This document shows positions 24,475 to 31,406 of a stretch of DNA of 31,406 nt, piece after piece. Every line of letters begins with the position of its first letter. The stretch's first letter is position 1. The DNA is taken from NCBI GenBank assembly GCA_964422725.1, contig CAYRCC010000023.1:1-31406 (forward strand), read 5' to 3'. A model generated the notes under the pieces. The model did not search any database. It had not been told where the DNA came from and saw nothing but the letters and a program-made list of their open reading frames with translations. A program made the translations under genes and the position numbers. The DNA is from CAKSNH01 sp964422725 (GTDB lineage Bacteria; Bacillota; Clostridia; UBA1381).

Positions 24475-25695
24475 TTAACCCAAAAGTACTCTGTGGAATA
24501 CTTTCTTTCCTTTTTGAACAATCATTCCGTCACCGCCGAACATATCAGCTGTAATCATAATCGTAGGGTCGGTAACCTTTTCGCCGTTTATTGATAAACC
24601 GTTACCTGTCACAATTCTTCTGCCCTCGCTCTTGGACGGAACCACCTTGATACTTACAAGCAAATCAAGCACACCCATACCGTCGATATTGTCAAGTGTT
24701 GTGGTCGGCATATTTTCGCTGACTCCGCCGCCTGAGAATACCGCCTCTGCCGCCGCCTTTGCCTTTTCTGCCTCTTCTTCACCGTGTACCAGCTTTGTAA
24801 CCTCATATGCAAGGCGTTTTTTAGCGCGGTTAAGCTCCGCACCCTCCCATTTTGCCATTTCGTTAATTTCTTCCATAGGCACAAACGTGATAAGCTTCAG
24901 ACAGTTTATAACATCATCGTCCTGCACATTTACCCAATATTGGTAAAAGTCATACGGACTTGTCTTTTCAGGGTCAAGCCACAACGCACCTTTCTGCGTT
25001 TTACCCATCTTCTTGCCTTCACTCGTTGTAAGCAATGTAAACGTCATACCGTAAACCTGTTTGGAATCTTTTCGTCTTACAAGGTCGATACCGCCCAAAA
25101 TATTACTCCACTGGTCATCACCGCCAAGCTCGATTTTACAGCCATATTCGCGGTTAAGCATTAAAAAGTCGTAGCTTTGCATAAGCATATAATTAAACTC
25201 AAGGAATGACAGACCTTTTTCAAGTCTTTGCTTAAAGCACTCCGCCGTAAGCATTTTATTAACCGAAAAACACGAACCGATATCTCTGATAAAATCAATA
25301 TAATTAAGCTTTAGCAGCCAGTCCGCATTGTTTACCATAATAGCCTTGCCGTCAGAAAAATCAATAATTCTGGAAAGCTGTTCCTTAAACCTTTCACAGT
25401 TATGGTCAATCGTTTCGCGAGTCATCATCTGGCGCATATCGGTTCTGCCCGACGGGTCACCTATAGCGCCTGTGCCGCCGCCCACCAATGCAATAGGGCG
25501 GTGTCCGTAATTCTGCAAATGACGCATTACTACCATCTGCAAAAAATGTCCAACGTGCAGACTGTCCGCAGTCGGGTCAAAACCTATATAAAAGGTAACC
25601 TTTTCCTTACCGAGCAACTCTCTGATTTCTTCAGGGTGAGTCAACTGAGCAATCAGTCCGCGTTCTTCCAAGACGTCAAATACATTTCCATCCAT
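24475..25695 (-). CDS. tyrS: Tyrosyl-tRNA synthetase
   Basis: Charges tRNA-Tyr with tyrosine. The 406-residue class Ic enzyme shows the tyrosine pocket FYIGFDPTADSLHVGH (HIGH motif is HVGH, 47-50), the GDPSGR loop (79-84), the GGDDQW segment (191-196), the KMSKS-type loop KKMGKT (228-233) and a C-terminal S4 RNA-binding domain (about 340-406: PSKSEGRRIVTGNGLSING). AGGAGG lies upstream of the ATG. The gene is preceded by a leader with a Tyr-rich peptide and an attenuator (25721-25914), so expression probably follows the level of charged Tyr-tRNA. It is followed by its own terminator and is monocistronic. Confidence 0.97.
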   Translation of the reverse strand: MDGNVFDVLEERGLIAQLTHPEEIRELLGKEKVTFYIGFDPTADSLHVGHFLQMVVMRHLQNYGHRPIALVGGGTGAIGDPSGRTDMRQMMTRETIDHNCERFKEQLSRIIDFSDGKAIMVNNADWLLKLNYIDFIRDIGSCFSVNKMLTAECFKQRLEKGLSFLEFNYMLMQSYDFLMLNREYGCKIELGGDDQWSNILGGIDLVRRKDSKQVYGMTFTLLTTSEGKKMGKTQKGALWLDPEKTSPYDFYQYWVNVQDDDVINCLKLITFVPMEEINEMAKWEGAELNRAKKRLAYEVTKLVHGEEEAEKAKAAAEAVFSGGGVSENMPTTTLDNIDGMGVLDLLVSIKVVPSKSEGRRIVTGNGLSINGEKVTDPTIMITADMFGGDGMIVQKGKKVFHRVLLG

Positions 25696-25720
25696 TTTTT
25701 AAATTCCTCCTAAATTGAAA

Positions 25721-25759
25721 TAATAAAAAGCCGATAACCTACAATGCGGTCATCGGCTT
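25721..25759 (-). terminator. Attenuator terminator before tyrS (segments 3:4)
   Basis: On the minus strand, AAGCCGATGACC (25748-25759) pairs with GGTTATCGGCTT (25728-25739) in 12 pairs (one G-U) around an 8-base loop, followed by TTTTTATTATTT. It lies between the tyrS promoter and the tyrS SD, so it must be bypassed for tyrS to be made. Confidence 0.9.
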
Positions 25760-25867
25760 AATCCTCGTTAATGAGTATTGCAAAAGCTATAAAAAATTAT
25801 GATGACAGCAAAAATTATACTAAAGCGACACCGTACACGCAATAGCAGTAATAATATTTAGCTGTCA
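25745..25867 (-). promoter_or_regulatory. Alternative pairings of the tyrS attenuator (segments 1, 2, 3)
   Basis: Segment 1, TGACAGC (25861-25867), is complementary over 7 bases to GCTGTCA in segment 2 (25803-25809), with three more A-U pairs after one mismatch. Segment 2, TGCTGTCATC (25801-25810), also pairs with GATGACCGCA (25745-25754): 6 + 3 pairs around one mismatch. That stretch is the left arm and loop of the terminator (segment 3). Pairing 2:3 therefore blocks the terminator and 1:2 frees it. Segment 1 lies 5 bases upstream of the first Tyr codon; segment 2 begins 4 bases after the leader stop codon. Confidence 0.8.
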
Positions 25868-25883
25868 AAAAGATATTACACAT
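25815..25883 (-). CDS. Tyrosine-rich leader peptide of tyrS
   Basis: A 22-codon ORF upstream of tyrS: ATG at 25883-25881, TAA at 25817-25815. AGGAG (25891-25895) lies 7 bases before the ATG, an ideal SD. Codons 10, 11, 12, 14 and 17 are Tyr (TAT TAT TAC, TAT, TAC), in the stretch YYYCYCVY; two Cys codons intervene. Five Tyr in eight codons next to tyrS is very unlikely by chance. It is read as a regulatory leader peptide: a ribosome waiting for Tyr-tRNA would cover segment 1 of the attenuator. No function of the peptide itself is implied. Confidence 0.87.
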   Translation of the reverse strand: MCNIFLTAKYYYCYCVYGVALV

Positions 25884-25920
25884 TGCAATTCTCCTAAACT
25901 TTTTCACAATATCTTTTTAA

Positions 25921-25949
25921 AGTTTATCAGTAATATTGCAATTTGTCAA
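25921..25949 (-). promoter_or_regulatory. Promoter of the tyrS leader
   Basis: Minus strand: perfect TTGACA (25944-25949), 17-base spacer, TAAACT (25921-25926). Start predicted near 25914, about 30 bases before the leader ATG. It lies just beyond the end of the S41 protease gene, which has no visible terminator, so some read-through into the leader is possible. Confidence 0.75.
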
Positions 25950-25970
25950 TACCTTTTTTAAAATTTTATA

Positions 25971-27170
25971 CTATTTATTGTTCAAAATTTCAATTGCACG
26001 CGCCAGCTGTGTATCCTCTGCATCGGTTAGCAGAGTTACCGATTTTTTTATTCCGTCCGGCAATTCCACAATCGTATCCGGCGTTACGCCTTTTTCGTGA
26101 ATACATTCATTGTTGGAAAAATAGTATTTCCCGTAAGTGACTTTCACTCCCGAACCGTCTTTAAACGGAATTACCGCTTGAATTACGCCTTTTCCGTAAG
26201 TCGTAGTACCTACTATTTCCGCCCTCTTGTGACATTGCAGCGCACCCGCCAAAACCTCGGACGCACTCGCACTGCCGTCATTCACCAACACAACAATAGG
26301 AATACTCATACTTATGGTGTCATTATCAATTTTTCCGTCCGCACCAATCGGCTGTTCGGTCGAACGCATATAACTCTTATCGCCGGCTTTATTCATAGTA
26401 TACATTATAACACATTCCGGCAAAAAATAGTCCGCAATAGACTGAACCGTTTCCGCGTTTCCGCCCGGATTGTTACGAACATCAATGATGAGCTTTTTCA
26501 TACCGTTTGACTGCAAATCTTTAAACTGTTTTTTAAATTCGCCGTCAATATCTATATCAAACTCACTTATACGAATATAACCGATATCGTCCGATATCAT
26601 TCTGCTCTTAACGTCAATCTCATGAATTTCCTCGCGCGTAACCGTCACCAAAAACGGTTCTGCATCGCCCCTTTTTATAAGCATTGTTACGGACTCACCC
26701 ACATTACCGCGTATTGAATTTACAATATCATTGTAATTATCCGCCGTACAGTCTGTAGTGCCGACACGTAAAATTATGTCACCTGCCAGTATACCGGCTT
26801 TTTCTGCGGGAGAATTCTCAATCGGCGATATTACCTCTATGGCGTTTTTCTCCGTATTCGGCGAAACAACAATTCCCACACCCACAAACACTCCGCTTGC
26901 ACTGTCCTGAAACTCCTTAAACTGTTCTTTATCAAAATACTGCGTATACGGGTCATCAAGCGCATACATCATTGCATATGCCGCGTAATCCGCAACTTTT
27001 TCGTAATCAATTTCGTCGATAAAATTTTTGTCGGTAATTTCAGCAATTGTTTTAAGTTTATTAAAAAGTCCGTCATACCTTAAACTGCTGTATGTGTTAA
27101 CTGCAACAGCGGTAATTCCGCTCGAAAGCACCGCCGTAATACAAATCGCCAAGATAGTTTTTTTGCTCAT
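25971..27170 (-). CDS. S41 carboxy-terminal processing protease (Ctp)
   Basis: A 399-residue exported serine protease with one N-terminal membrane anchor (about 5-25), a PDZ domain (about 90-180: GVGIVVSP, SPAEKAGILAGDIILRV) and the S41 catalytic domain. The catalytic Ser302 lies in GSASASE, with Lys327 and Gln331 in TYGKGVIQ; the Ser-Lys spacing of 25 and Lys-Gln spacing of 4 match CtpB-type enzymes. The preferred start is the ATG at 27170, 7 bases after AGGGGG; an in-frame TTG at 27176 is too close to that site. It follows the M23 gene by 11 bases and may process cell-wall or division proteins. Confidence 0.94.
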   Translation of the reverse strand: MSKKTILAICITAVLSSGITAVAVNTYSSLRYDGLFNKLKTIAEITDKNFIDEIDYEKVADYAAYAMMYALDDPYTQYFDKEQFKEFQDSASGVFVGVGIVVSPNTEKNAIEVISPIENSPAEKAGILAGDIILRVGTTDCTADNYNDIVNSIRGNVGESVTMLIKRGDAEPFLVTVTREEIHEIDVKSRMISDDIGYIRISEFDIDIDGEFKKQFKDLQSNGMKKLIIDVRNNPGGNAETVQSIADYFLPECVIMYTMNKAGDKSYMRSTEQPIGADGKIDNDTISMSIPIVVLVNDGSASASEVLAGALQCHKRAEIVGTTTYGKGVIQAVIPFKDGSGVKVTYGKYYFSNNECIHEKGVTPDTIVELPDGIKKSVTLLTDAEDTQLARAIEILNNK

Positions 27171-27181
27171 TCGCAAGCCCC

Positions 27182-28402
27182 CTATAAATAATTGCGCGGA
27201 TTTTGCTGTACTCCATTTATGATAACTTCAAAATGAATGTGTGGACCGGTAGAATTTCCGGTAGACCCGACTTTTGCAATAACCTGACCTTTTTTTACGG
27301 TGTCGCCGGCTTTAACCAGCAGTTCGCTGTTATGCGCATAAAGCGTAGCCACGCCGCCGCCATGGTTAATTGTTATATAGTAGCCGTAGCCGTTGTTCCA
27401 TTTTGCCGTTACAACCGTACCGTCTTTTGAGGCAAGCACATTCGAGCCTTTCGGTGCACCTATATCCATTCCCTTGTGTGCACGCCAAACACCGGTTACC
27501 GGATTTTTTCTGTTTGGACTAAATTCCGACGTTACGCGCGTAGAGCTTGCCGACGGCCAGCCAAATTCACCGCTTGTGACTTTTGCGGCAGTTGCCGTTG
27601 TTGTATTTGATGAACTGTTTTTCTGCTTTTGCGCCTTTGCCCTCTCGGCTTTTTCAGCCTCCTCCATCGCCTTTTGCAGCTCTGCTCTTGCCTGTGCCTC
27701 ATACTTCTCATTTTCGGCGGCAAATTTTTCAAGCTCGGCAACCTCATTTTGCAATTCACTCAGCAATTTATTATATTCGGCCTGCTTGTCTTTTATATCA
27801 GCTTTTTTTTCGACAAGCAAATCTTTTGCCTCTTGCTGTTCCGAACGCTCCGTTTCCACAACCGTTCTTGCCTCTTCGATTTCGGTTCTCGCTGCGGCAT
27901 ATTCATCTATCAAATTCCTGTCGTGCTCCACGATATCCTGTATTACGGCAATTCTCGTAAACAAATCGCTGAGTCCCTTTGACTCAAACAGCATTTCAAG
28001 ATACGATGTACCGCCGCTTTCATACATCACTTTCATACGTTCCTTAAGCAGCTGTTTTGACTCGCCGATTTGAACCGTAATTTCATCAATCTTTTTGGTT
28101 TTATCCGCAATTTCCTGTTCCTTTTGACTAATCACCGAATCTATTGCGTTTATATCCGACTGCAACGCGGAAATCTGAATATCCAAATCACTCTTTTTAT
28201 CGGATATACTGTTAAATTCTGCCTGTTTTTTTGTCTTTTCGTTTATGGCATCCTGCTTCTTTTTGGTGTTTTCGGCAAGCTCTTTCTTCAGCTGAGAAAT
28301 ACTCTTAGCCGCACTGACACGAACCGTTTGTGTTTCCGGCGCAACCAGCAGCAGAGCGGACAGCAAAACAGCACATATCTTTATCAGTCTTTTTTTTGCC
28401 AT
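27182..28402 (-). CDS. Coiled-coil M23 peptidoglycan endopeptidase, FtsEX-linked
   Basis: A 406-residue secreted protein: signal peptide (1-31), a long coiled coil (about 33-255, rich in Glu, Lys and Gln), a Ser/Thr linker, and a C-terminal LytM/M23 domain (about 290-406). Zn ligands His309 and Asp313 (HKGMD), and His390 in HIHFE, with His357 (YAH) and His388, are all present. It should therefore be an active hydrolase, unlike EnvC of E. coli, whose LytM domain is degenerate. The position right after ftsX and the coiled coil suggest that FtsEX controls it at the division site, as for PcsB, CwlO and EnvC. SD AAGGAGGG. Confidence 0.93.
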   Translation of the reverse strand: MAKKRLIKICAVLLSALLLVAPETQTVRVSAAKSISQLKKELAENTKKKQDAINEKTKKQAEFNSISDKKSDLDIQISALQSDINAIDSVISQKEQEIADKTKKIDEITVQIGESKQLLKERMKVMYESGGTSYLEMLFESKGLSDLFTRIAVIQDIVEHDRNLIDEYAAARTEIEEARTVVETERSEQQEAKDLLVEKKADIKDKQAEYNKLLSELQNEVAELEKFAAENEKYEAQARAELQKAMEEAEKAERAKAQKQKNSSSNTTTATAAKVTSGEFGWPSASSTRVTSEFSPNRKNPVTGVWRAHKGMDIGAPKGSNVLASKDGTVVTAKWNNGYGYYITINHGGGVATLYAHNSELLVKAGDTVKKGQVIAKVGSTGNSTGPHIHFEVIINGVQQNPRNYL

Positions 28403-28414
28403 AGCCGTCCCTCC

Positions 28415-29302
28415 TTACACCTGCAAATGCTTTCTCATAGACAGCATACTTCCGAGCATACCTATAATACAACCCATTACCAAAAACAAACTGCCGACCA
28501 CAATTGATATAAACGTATACGGCATCAGTGTCAGCATACTGAAATTGATTTTTGCAATATAATTCTCAAGCACCAAATATCCCCACGAAATAAGCGCAAA
28601 AGATATGAGTGCGCCAAGAAAACCTATAACCGTGCCTTCTATTATAAACGGTATTTTTATAAACCTGTCCGTCGCACCTATATATTTCATTATATTGATT
28701 TCCTTGCGCCTGTTAAAAACCGTAAGTTTTATTGTATTCGACATAATTATGACCGCAACCGCCAGCAAAAGCACCATAATTATAATGCTTATCTTTTTAA
28801 CCATTCCCGAAATATGTAAAATGGTATCGACAACACTCTGTTTATTAACCACACGCTCTACATCTCCCAAACGTTCGAGTTTTTGCGCCGTTTCCTCCGA
28901 AAGCGACAAATCTATAAGCTTTATCTTGTAAGAATCGCTGAACGGATTGTCATCTTCAAAACCGGTAAGCTGTTCTTCTCTGCCCTTAAACATATCCTCT
29001 CTGGCATAATCGAGCATATCCTCTTTCGTAAACAGTTCAACGGTTTTTACGTTTGCGATTGTTTTTATTTCGTCCTCAAGCTGTCCGACTCTGCGCTCAC
29101 TTGCAGTCTTGTCGATAAACAACTGCAACTCGCACTGGTCCTTCATTTTGTCCGTTATATAATTTACATTCAGCGTAATCAGCGTAAACAAACCCAATAT
29201 AAGCAGACAGCTTGTTATTGTAAACAGTGAGGCAATAGTCATAAAGCTGTTTCTGGCAATGTTTTTCATTGCCTGCGAAAAGAAATAACTCAGATTATTC
29301 AT
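28415..29302 (-). CDS. ftsX: Cell-division permease FtsX
   Basis: A 295-residue integral membrane protein with the FtsX pattern: an N-terminal helix (about 20-46), an extracellular loop domain (about 48-165) and three C-terminal helices (about 170-285). The NRRKEINIMKYIGATDRFI segment after the second helix is typical. FtsX passes ATP hydrolysis by FtsE across the membrane to a wall hydrolase, here most likely the M23 protein encoded 12 bases downstream. It overlaps ftsE by 4 bases (ATGA). Confidence 0.96.
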   Translation of the reverse strand: MNNLSYFFSQAMKNIARNSFMTIASLFTITSCLLILGLFTLITLNVNYITDKMKDQCELQLFIDKTASERRVGQLEDEIKTIANVKTVELFTKEDMLDYAREDMFKGREEQLTGFEDDNPFSDSYKIKLIDLSLSEETAQKLERLGDVERVVNKQSVVDTILHISGMVKKISIIIMVLLLAVAVIIMSNTIKLTVFNRRKEINIMKYIGATDRFIKIPFIIEGTVIGFLGALISFALISWGYLVLENYIAKINFSMLTLMPYTFISIVVGSLFLVMGCIIGMLGSMLSMRKHLQV

Positions 29303-29979
29303 CTCTGATACACACCTCCGACTTCATCACGCACTATTGTCCCGTCAGTAATTTCCACAACGCGCTTTTTCATAGTATCAACTATATCCTGTGCGTGTGT
29401 TGCCATAATAATGGTCGTTCCGTGCTTATTTATACTTTCAAATATATCCATAATTTCCATTGCAGTGTCAGGATTGAGATTGCCTGTCGGCTCGTCCGCA
29501 ATCAGGATTGATGGATTGTTCACAAGCGCACGTGCCAGTGCAACTCTCTGCTGTTCACCGCCGGACAGCTGTCTTGGCAACAATTTTGCTTTGTAATTAA
29601 GTCCCACTTGATTCAGCACAACGGGAACTCGCCTGCGTATATCCCTTGTAGGAGTGCCGACAATTTTCATTGCAAACTCCACATTTTCATAAACCGTTCT
29701 GTCATCGAGCAGTCTGAAATCCTGAAAAACAACGCCCATTTTACGGCGGAGATACGGTATTTCGTCGTGGTCAAGCAGTGTTATGTCTTCGTCATCAAGC
29801 AAAATATGTCCGGACGTAACGTTTATTTCGCGCATTAATAATTTTGTAAGTGTAGTTTTTCCGGCACCGCTCGGTCCGACCAAAAATACAAACTCACCGT
29901 TTTCAATTGTAAGATTTGCATTTTTTAACGCCGCCGTACCGTTCTCGTACAATTTATTTACATTAATGAATTGAATCAT
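29299..29979 (-). CDS. ftsE: Cell-division ATP-binding protein FtsE
   Basis: A 226-residue ABC ATPase that partners FtsX. Walker A GPSGAGKTT (35-43), Q-loop VVFQDFRLL (FtsE-typical), signature LSGGEQQRVALARAL, Walker B ILIADEPTGNLNP and the switch His in MATHAQDIVDT are present. The SD is GGGAG at a rather long 12-base spacing. A 17-bp hairpin lies upstream and no strong promoter was seen, so ftsE may depend partly on transcription from the regulator gene to its right. First gene of the ftsE-ftsX-M23-ctp cluster. Confidence 0.96.
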   Translation of the reverse strand: MIQFINVNKLYENGTAALKNANLTIENGEFVFLVGPSGAGKTTLTKLLMREINVTSGHILLDDEDITLLDHDEIPYLRRKMGVVFQDFRLLDDRTVYENVEFAMKIVGTPTRDIRRRVPVVLNQVGLNYKAKLLPRQLSGGEQQRVALARALVNNPSILIADEPTGNLNPDTAMEIMDIFESINKHGTTIIMATHAQDIVDTMKKRVVEITDGTIVRDEVGGVYQR

Positions 29980-30016
29980 TTTTAAGTATTTCTCCCGATA
30001 TATTTAATTTAGAATA

Positions 30017-30055
30017 ATATATTAAAGCACTGAAAAAATCAGTGCTTTAATATAT
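30017..30055 (-). terminator. Perfect 17-bp hairpin between the regulator gene and ftsE
   Basis: Arms 30017-30033 and 30039-30055 pair without mismatch around a 5-base A (minus: T) loop. The core AAAGCACTGA is followed on the minus strand by an AT-rich tail rather than a clean T-run. Likely a terminator of the regulator gene that ends at 30146, or a partial one allowing read-through into ftsE. Confidence 0.55.
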
Positions 30056-30145
30056 GCGTTTATAACAGCACGGCTTAATCCCCGTCCGCACGAGCATTTG
30101 CCTTGCCAAAACCTCGGCACTGCCGATTATATTAATTTTCCGCCG

Positions 30146-31231
30146 TTATATCTTCATAGGGTTTGACACCAGATACTTATGCACCATCATAGCTACTTTA
30201 AACACAATAGCCTGATCGAATTTGCGCAAATCAAGTCCCGTCAATTTATAAATTTTCTCAAGACGATAAACAAGCGTATTTCTGTGCACGAAAAGCTGAC
30301 GCGACGTTTCGCTGACATTCAAATCGTTTTCAAAGAATTTGTTAATAGTTAATATTGTTTCATCGTCAAGCGACGTTATATCTCCTTTTTTGAACACTTC
30401 CTGCAAAAACAGCTCACAAAGCTTTATAGGCAGCTGATATATAAGTCTGCCGATACCCAAGCTGTCATAATTCAATATGTACTTTTCCTCGTCAAATACC
30501 TTTCCTACCTCTATCGCAATCTGTGATTCCTTATACGCCGTATTGAGCTGACTTATATTTTCGGCTATACTGCCCATACCTATAATTGCTTTATTCAGCG
30601 TTTCCGAATTAACCATATTCAATATCGACTCTGCCATTTCCTCCAGTTCCTTTGAAGAAATAACTTCTTTAAGCTCCTTTATCAGAACTATGTTGTCGGA
30701 ATCTATGTTTATGACAAAATCCTTTTCCTTTTCCGGAAACATATTGCTGATTACCTCAAACATACCCTTACTGCCCTTTTCGAGCATTTTTATATAGAAC
30801 ACCGCTCTCGGAACATCACTGTCAACGTGAAGCTCCTTCGCTTTCTGGTGAAGGTCGAAAGGCAGTAAATTGTCGAATATTATGTTCTGCATAAAACTCG
30901 TTTTGTCATACTTTTCATCATAATAATGGCGCACATTCGATGCGGCAACGGCAATTGAACTGCAGCAGTATCTTGCAACGTCGTCAGTACCCTCAACATA
31001 CACAATATATTCAGGGTGCGGCTTGTTTGTGATTACTTTAACGGTGTAACCGTGTTTAAAAAAAATCTTGTCATTGTTTATAACCGAATAAATCATATCA
31101 TCAATCAAATCGGCACTCGGTTCTGCACCGTTTGAGGCAAGAATAAGTCCCTGTGCATCTGCAATACCGAACCTCTTTGTAAATACCTCCGCCAGCTGAC
31201 TGACAATATCCTGGAACACCTTACTTATCAT
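30146..31231 (-). CDS. CdaR/PucR-type transcriptional regulator
   Basis: A 361-residue protein. The N-terminal part resembles the sugar-diacid recognition domain of CdaR (IADAQGLILASN near 23-34), the middle a GGDEF-like PucR-type region, and the C-terminus a PucR helix-turn-helix (about 300-350: NVSETSRQLFVHRNTLVYRLEKI). CdaR homologues activate catabolic genes on binding diacids. Here no such genes are near and the ligand is unknown; its position before ftsEX is suggestive only. AGGAGG precedes the ATG. Confidence 0.88.
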   Translation of the reverse strand: MISKVFQDIVSQLAEVFTKRFGIADAQGLILASNGAEPSADLIDDMIYSVINNDKIFFKHGYTVKVITNKPHPEYIVYVEGTDDVARYCCSSIAVAASNVRHYYDEKYDKTSFMQNIIFDNLLPFDLHQKAKELHVDSDVPRAVFYIKMLEKGSKGMFEVISNMFPEKEKDFVINIDSDNIVLIKELKEVISSKELEEMAESILNMVNSETLNKAIIGMGSIAENISQLNTAYKESQIAIEVGKVFDEEKYILNYDSLGIGRLIYQLPIKLCELFLQEVFKKGDITSLDDETILTINKFFENDLNVSETSRQLFVHRNTLVYRLEKIYKLTGLDLRKFDQAIVFKVAMMVHKYLVSNPMKI

Positions 31232-31319
31232 AAGTAATAACCTCCTATATTCTTAGCGTACACAGCCGAAAGCCGCAGTCACGCATCAAAATTTAAGTAC
31301 ATTTTCCCCTATACTATAT

Positions 31320-31348
31320 ATAATAAACTTTTACACAGAATTTTGCAA
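31320..31348 (-). promoter_or_regulatory. Promoter of the CdaR-type regulator
   Basis: Minus strand: TTGCAA (31343-31348), 17-base spacer, TATTAT (31320-31325). The start near 31313 gives a leader of about 80 bases. The rest of the segment to 31406 is AT-rich with nothing else recognisable. Confidence 0.55.
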
Positions 31349-31406
31349 GAAAAATGTGCAAAATTTATAAAAAATTTTATTTTTACCGACAAATATTAAA
31401 CATTTC

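Noticed and set aside
25883..25943. Repeated 8-bp palindrome ATTGCAAT (25883-25890 and 25936-25943) as an operator pair
   Set aside because: Short AT-rich palindromes recur by chance in this AT-rich DNA; one copy is in the promoter spacer and the other overlaps the leader start, with no further support.
25696..25950. T-box riboswitch upstream of tyrS
   Set aside because: It would be the default expectation, but the conserved T-box core (AGGGUGGNACCGCG) and a specifier stem I are not visible, and the leader is short and holds a translated Tyr-rich ORF instead.
27532..28073. Long open frames on the plus strand opposite the coiled-coil M23 gene and other genes
   Set aside because: They are antisense shadows caused by the codon bias of the minus-strand genes; they lack SD sequences and recognisable domains.
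31256..31284. Hairpin in the leader of the CdaR-type regulator (GCGT ... ACGC)
   Set aside because: Only four outer pairs are solid; the inner part does not pair well, so no riboswitch or attenuator can be supported.

Overview
The window looks like chromosomal DNA of an anaerobic, low-GC Gram-positive bacterium of the class Clostridia. The main signs are: a PyrD/PyrK (type B) dihydroorotate dehydrogenase; a PyrR-headed pyr operon; ftsEX beside an M23 hydrolase and a Ctp protease; SLH-domain surface proteins; strong AGGAGG-type Shine-Dalgarno (SD) sequences; TTG and GTG starts; and consensus TTGACA-17-TATAAT promoters. SLH proteins plus a secreted serpin suggest a host-associated (gut-type) organism, but that is inference. 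I cannot name a species.

Layout. At 1-52 a (TCTG)13 tetranucleotide repeat sits just downstream of a minus-strand promoter. At 249-6000, on the minus strand, is a pyrimidine operon in the order pyrR-pyrB-pyrC-pyrF-pyrK-pyrD, ending in a small coupled hypothetical gene; pyrE and carAB are not in the window. At 6158-7303, on the plus strand, is a CDF metal exporter under a czcD/NiCo-type metal riboswitch with a mutually exclusive terminator. At 7477-9840 is a class A penicillin-binding protein. At 10069-13375, on the plus strand, is a run of Nudix hydrolase, YqeG-type HAD phosphatase, aroE, aroK and an endonuclease IV-like TIM-barrel protein.

From 13426 to the right end everything is on the minus strand. 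In left-to-right order: a secreted SLH-serpin with an alpha-1-antitrypsin-like Met-Ser reactive centre; a two-gene chromate transporter; an XRE/zinc-ribbon regulator; a 994-residue SLH surface protein with internal repeats; a MacAB-like ABC efflux set; tyrS; a cell-division/peptidoglycan cluster (ftsE, ftsX, M23 hydrolase, S41 protease); and a CdaR/PucR-type regulator.

The strongest new signal is upstream of tyrS. A promoter, a 22-codon ORF with five Tyr codons within eight residues, and an intrinsic terminator are arranged with complementary segments 1:2, 2:3 and 3:4, as in the classical trp/his attenuators. No T-box sequence is visible, although T-boxes are the usual control of tyrS in Firmicutes. 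If real, ribosome stalling at Tyr codons would switch tyrS on when charged Tyr-tRNA is scarce.

Limits: all calls come from reading the sequence. No homology search, folding program or codon statistics were run.
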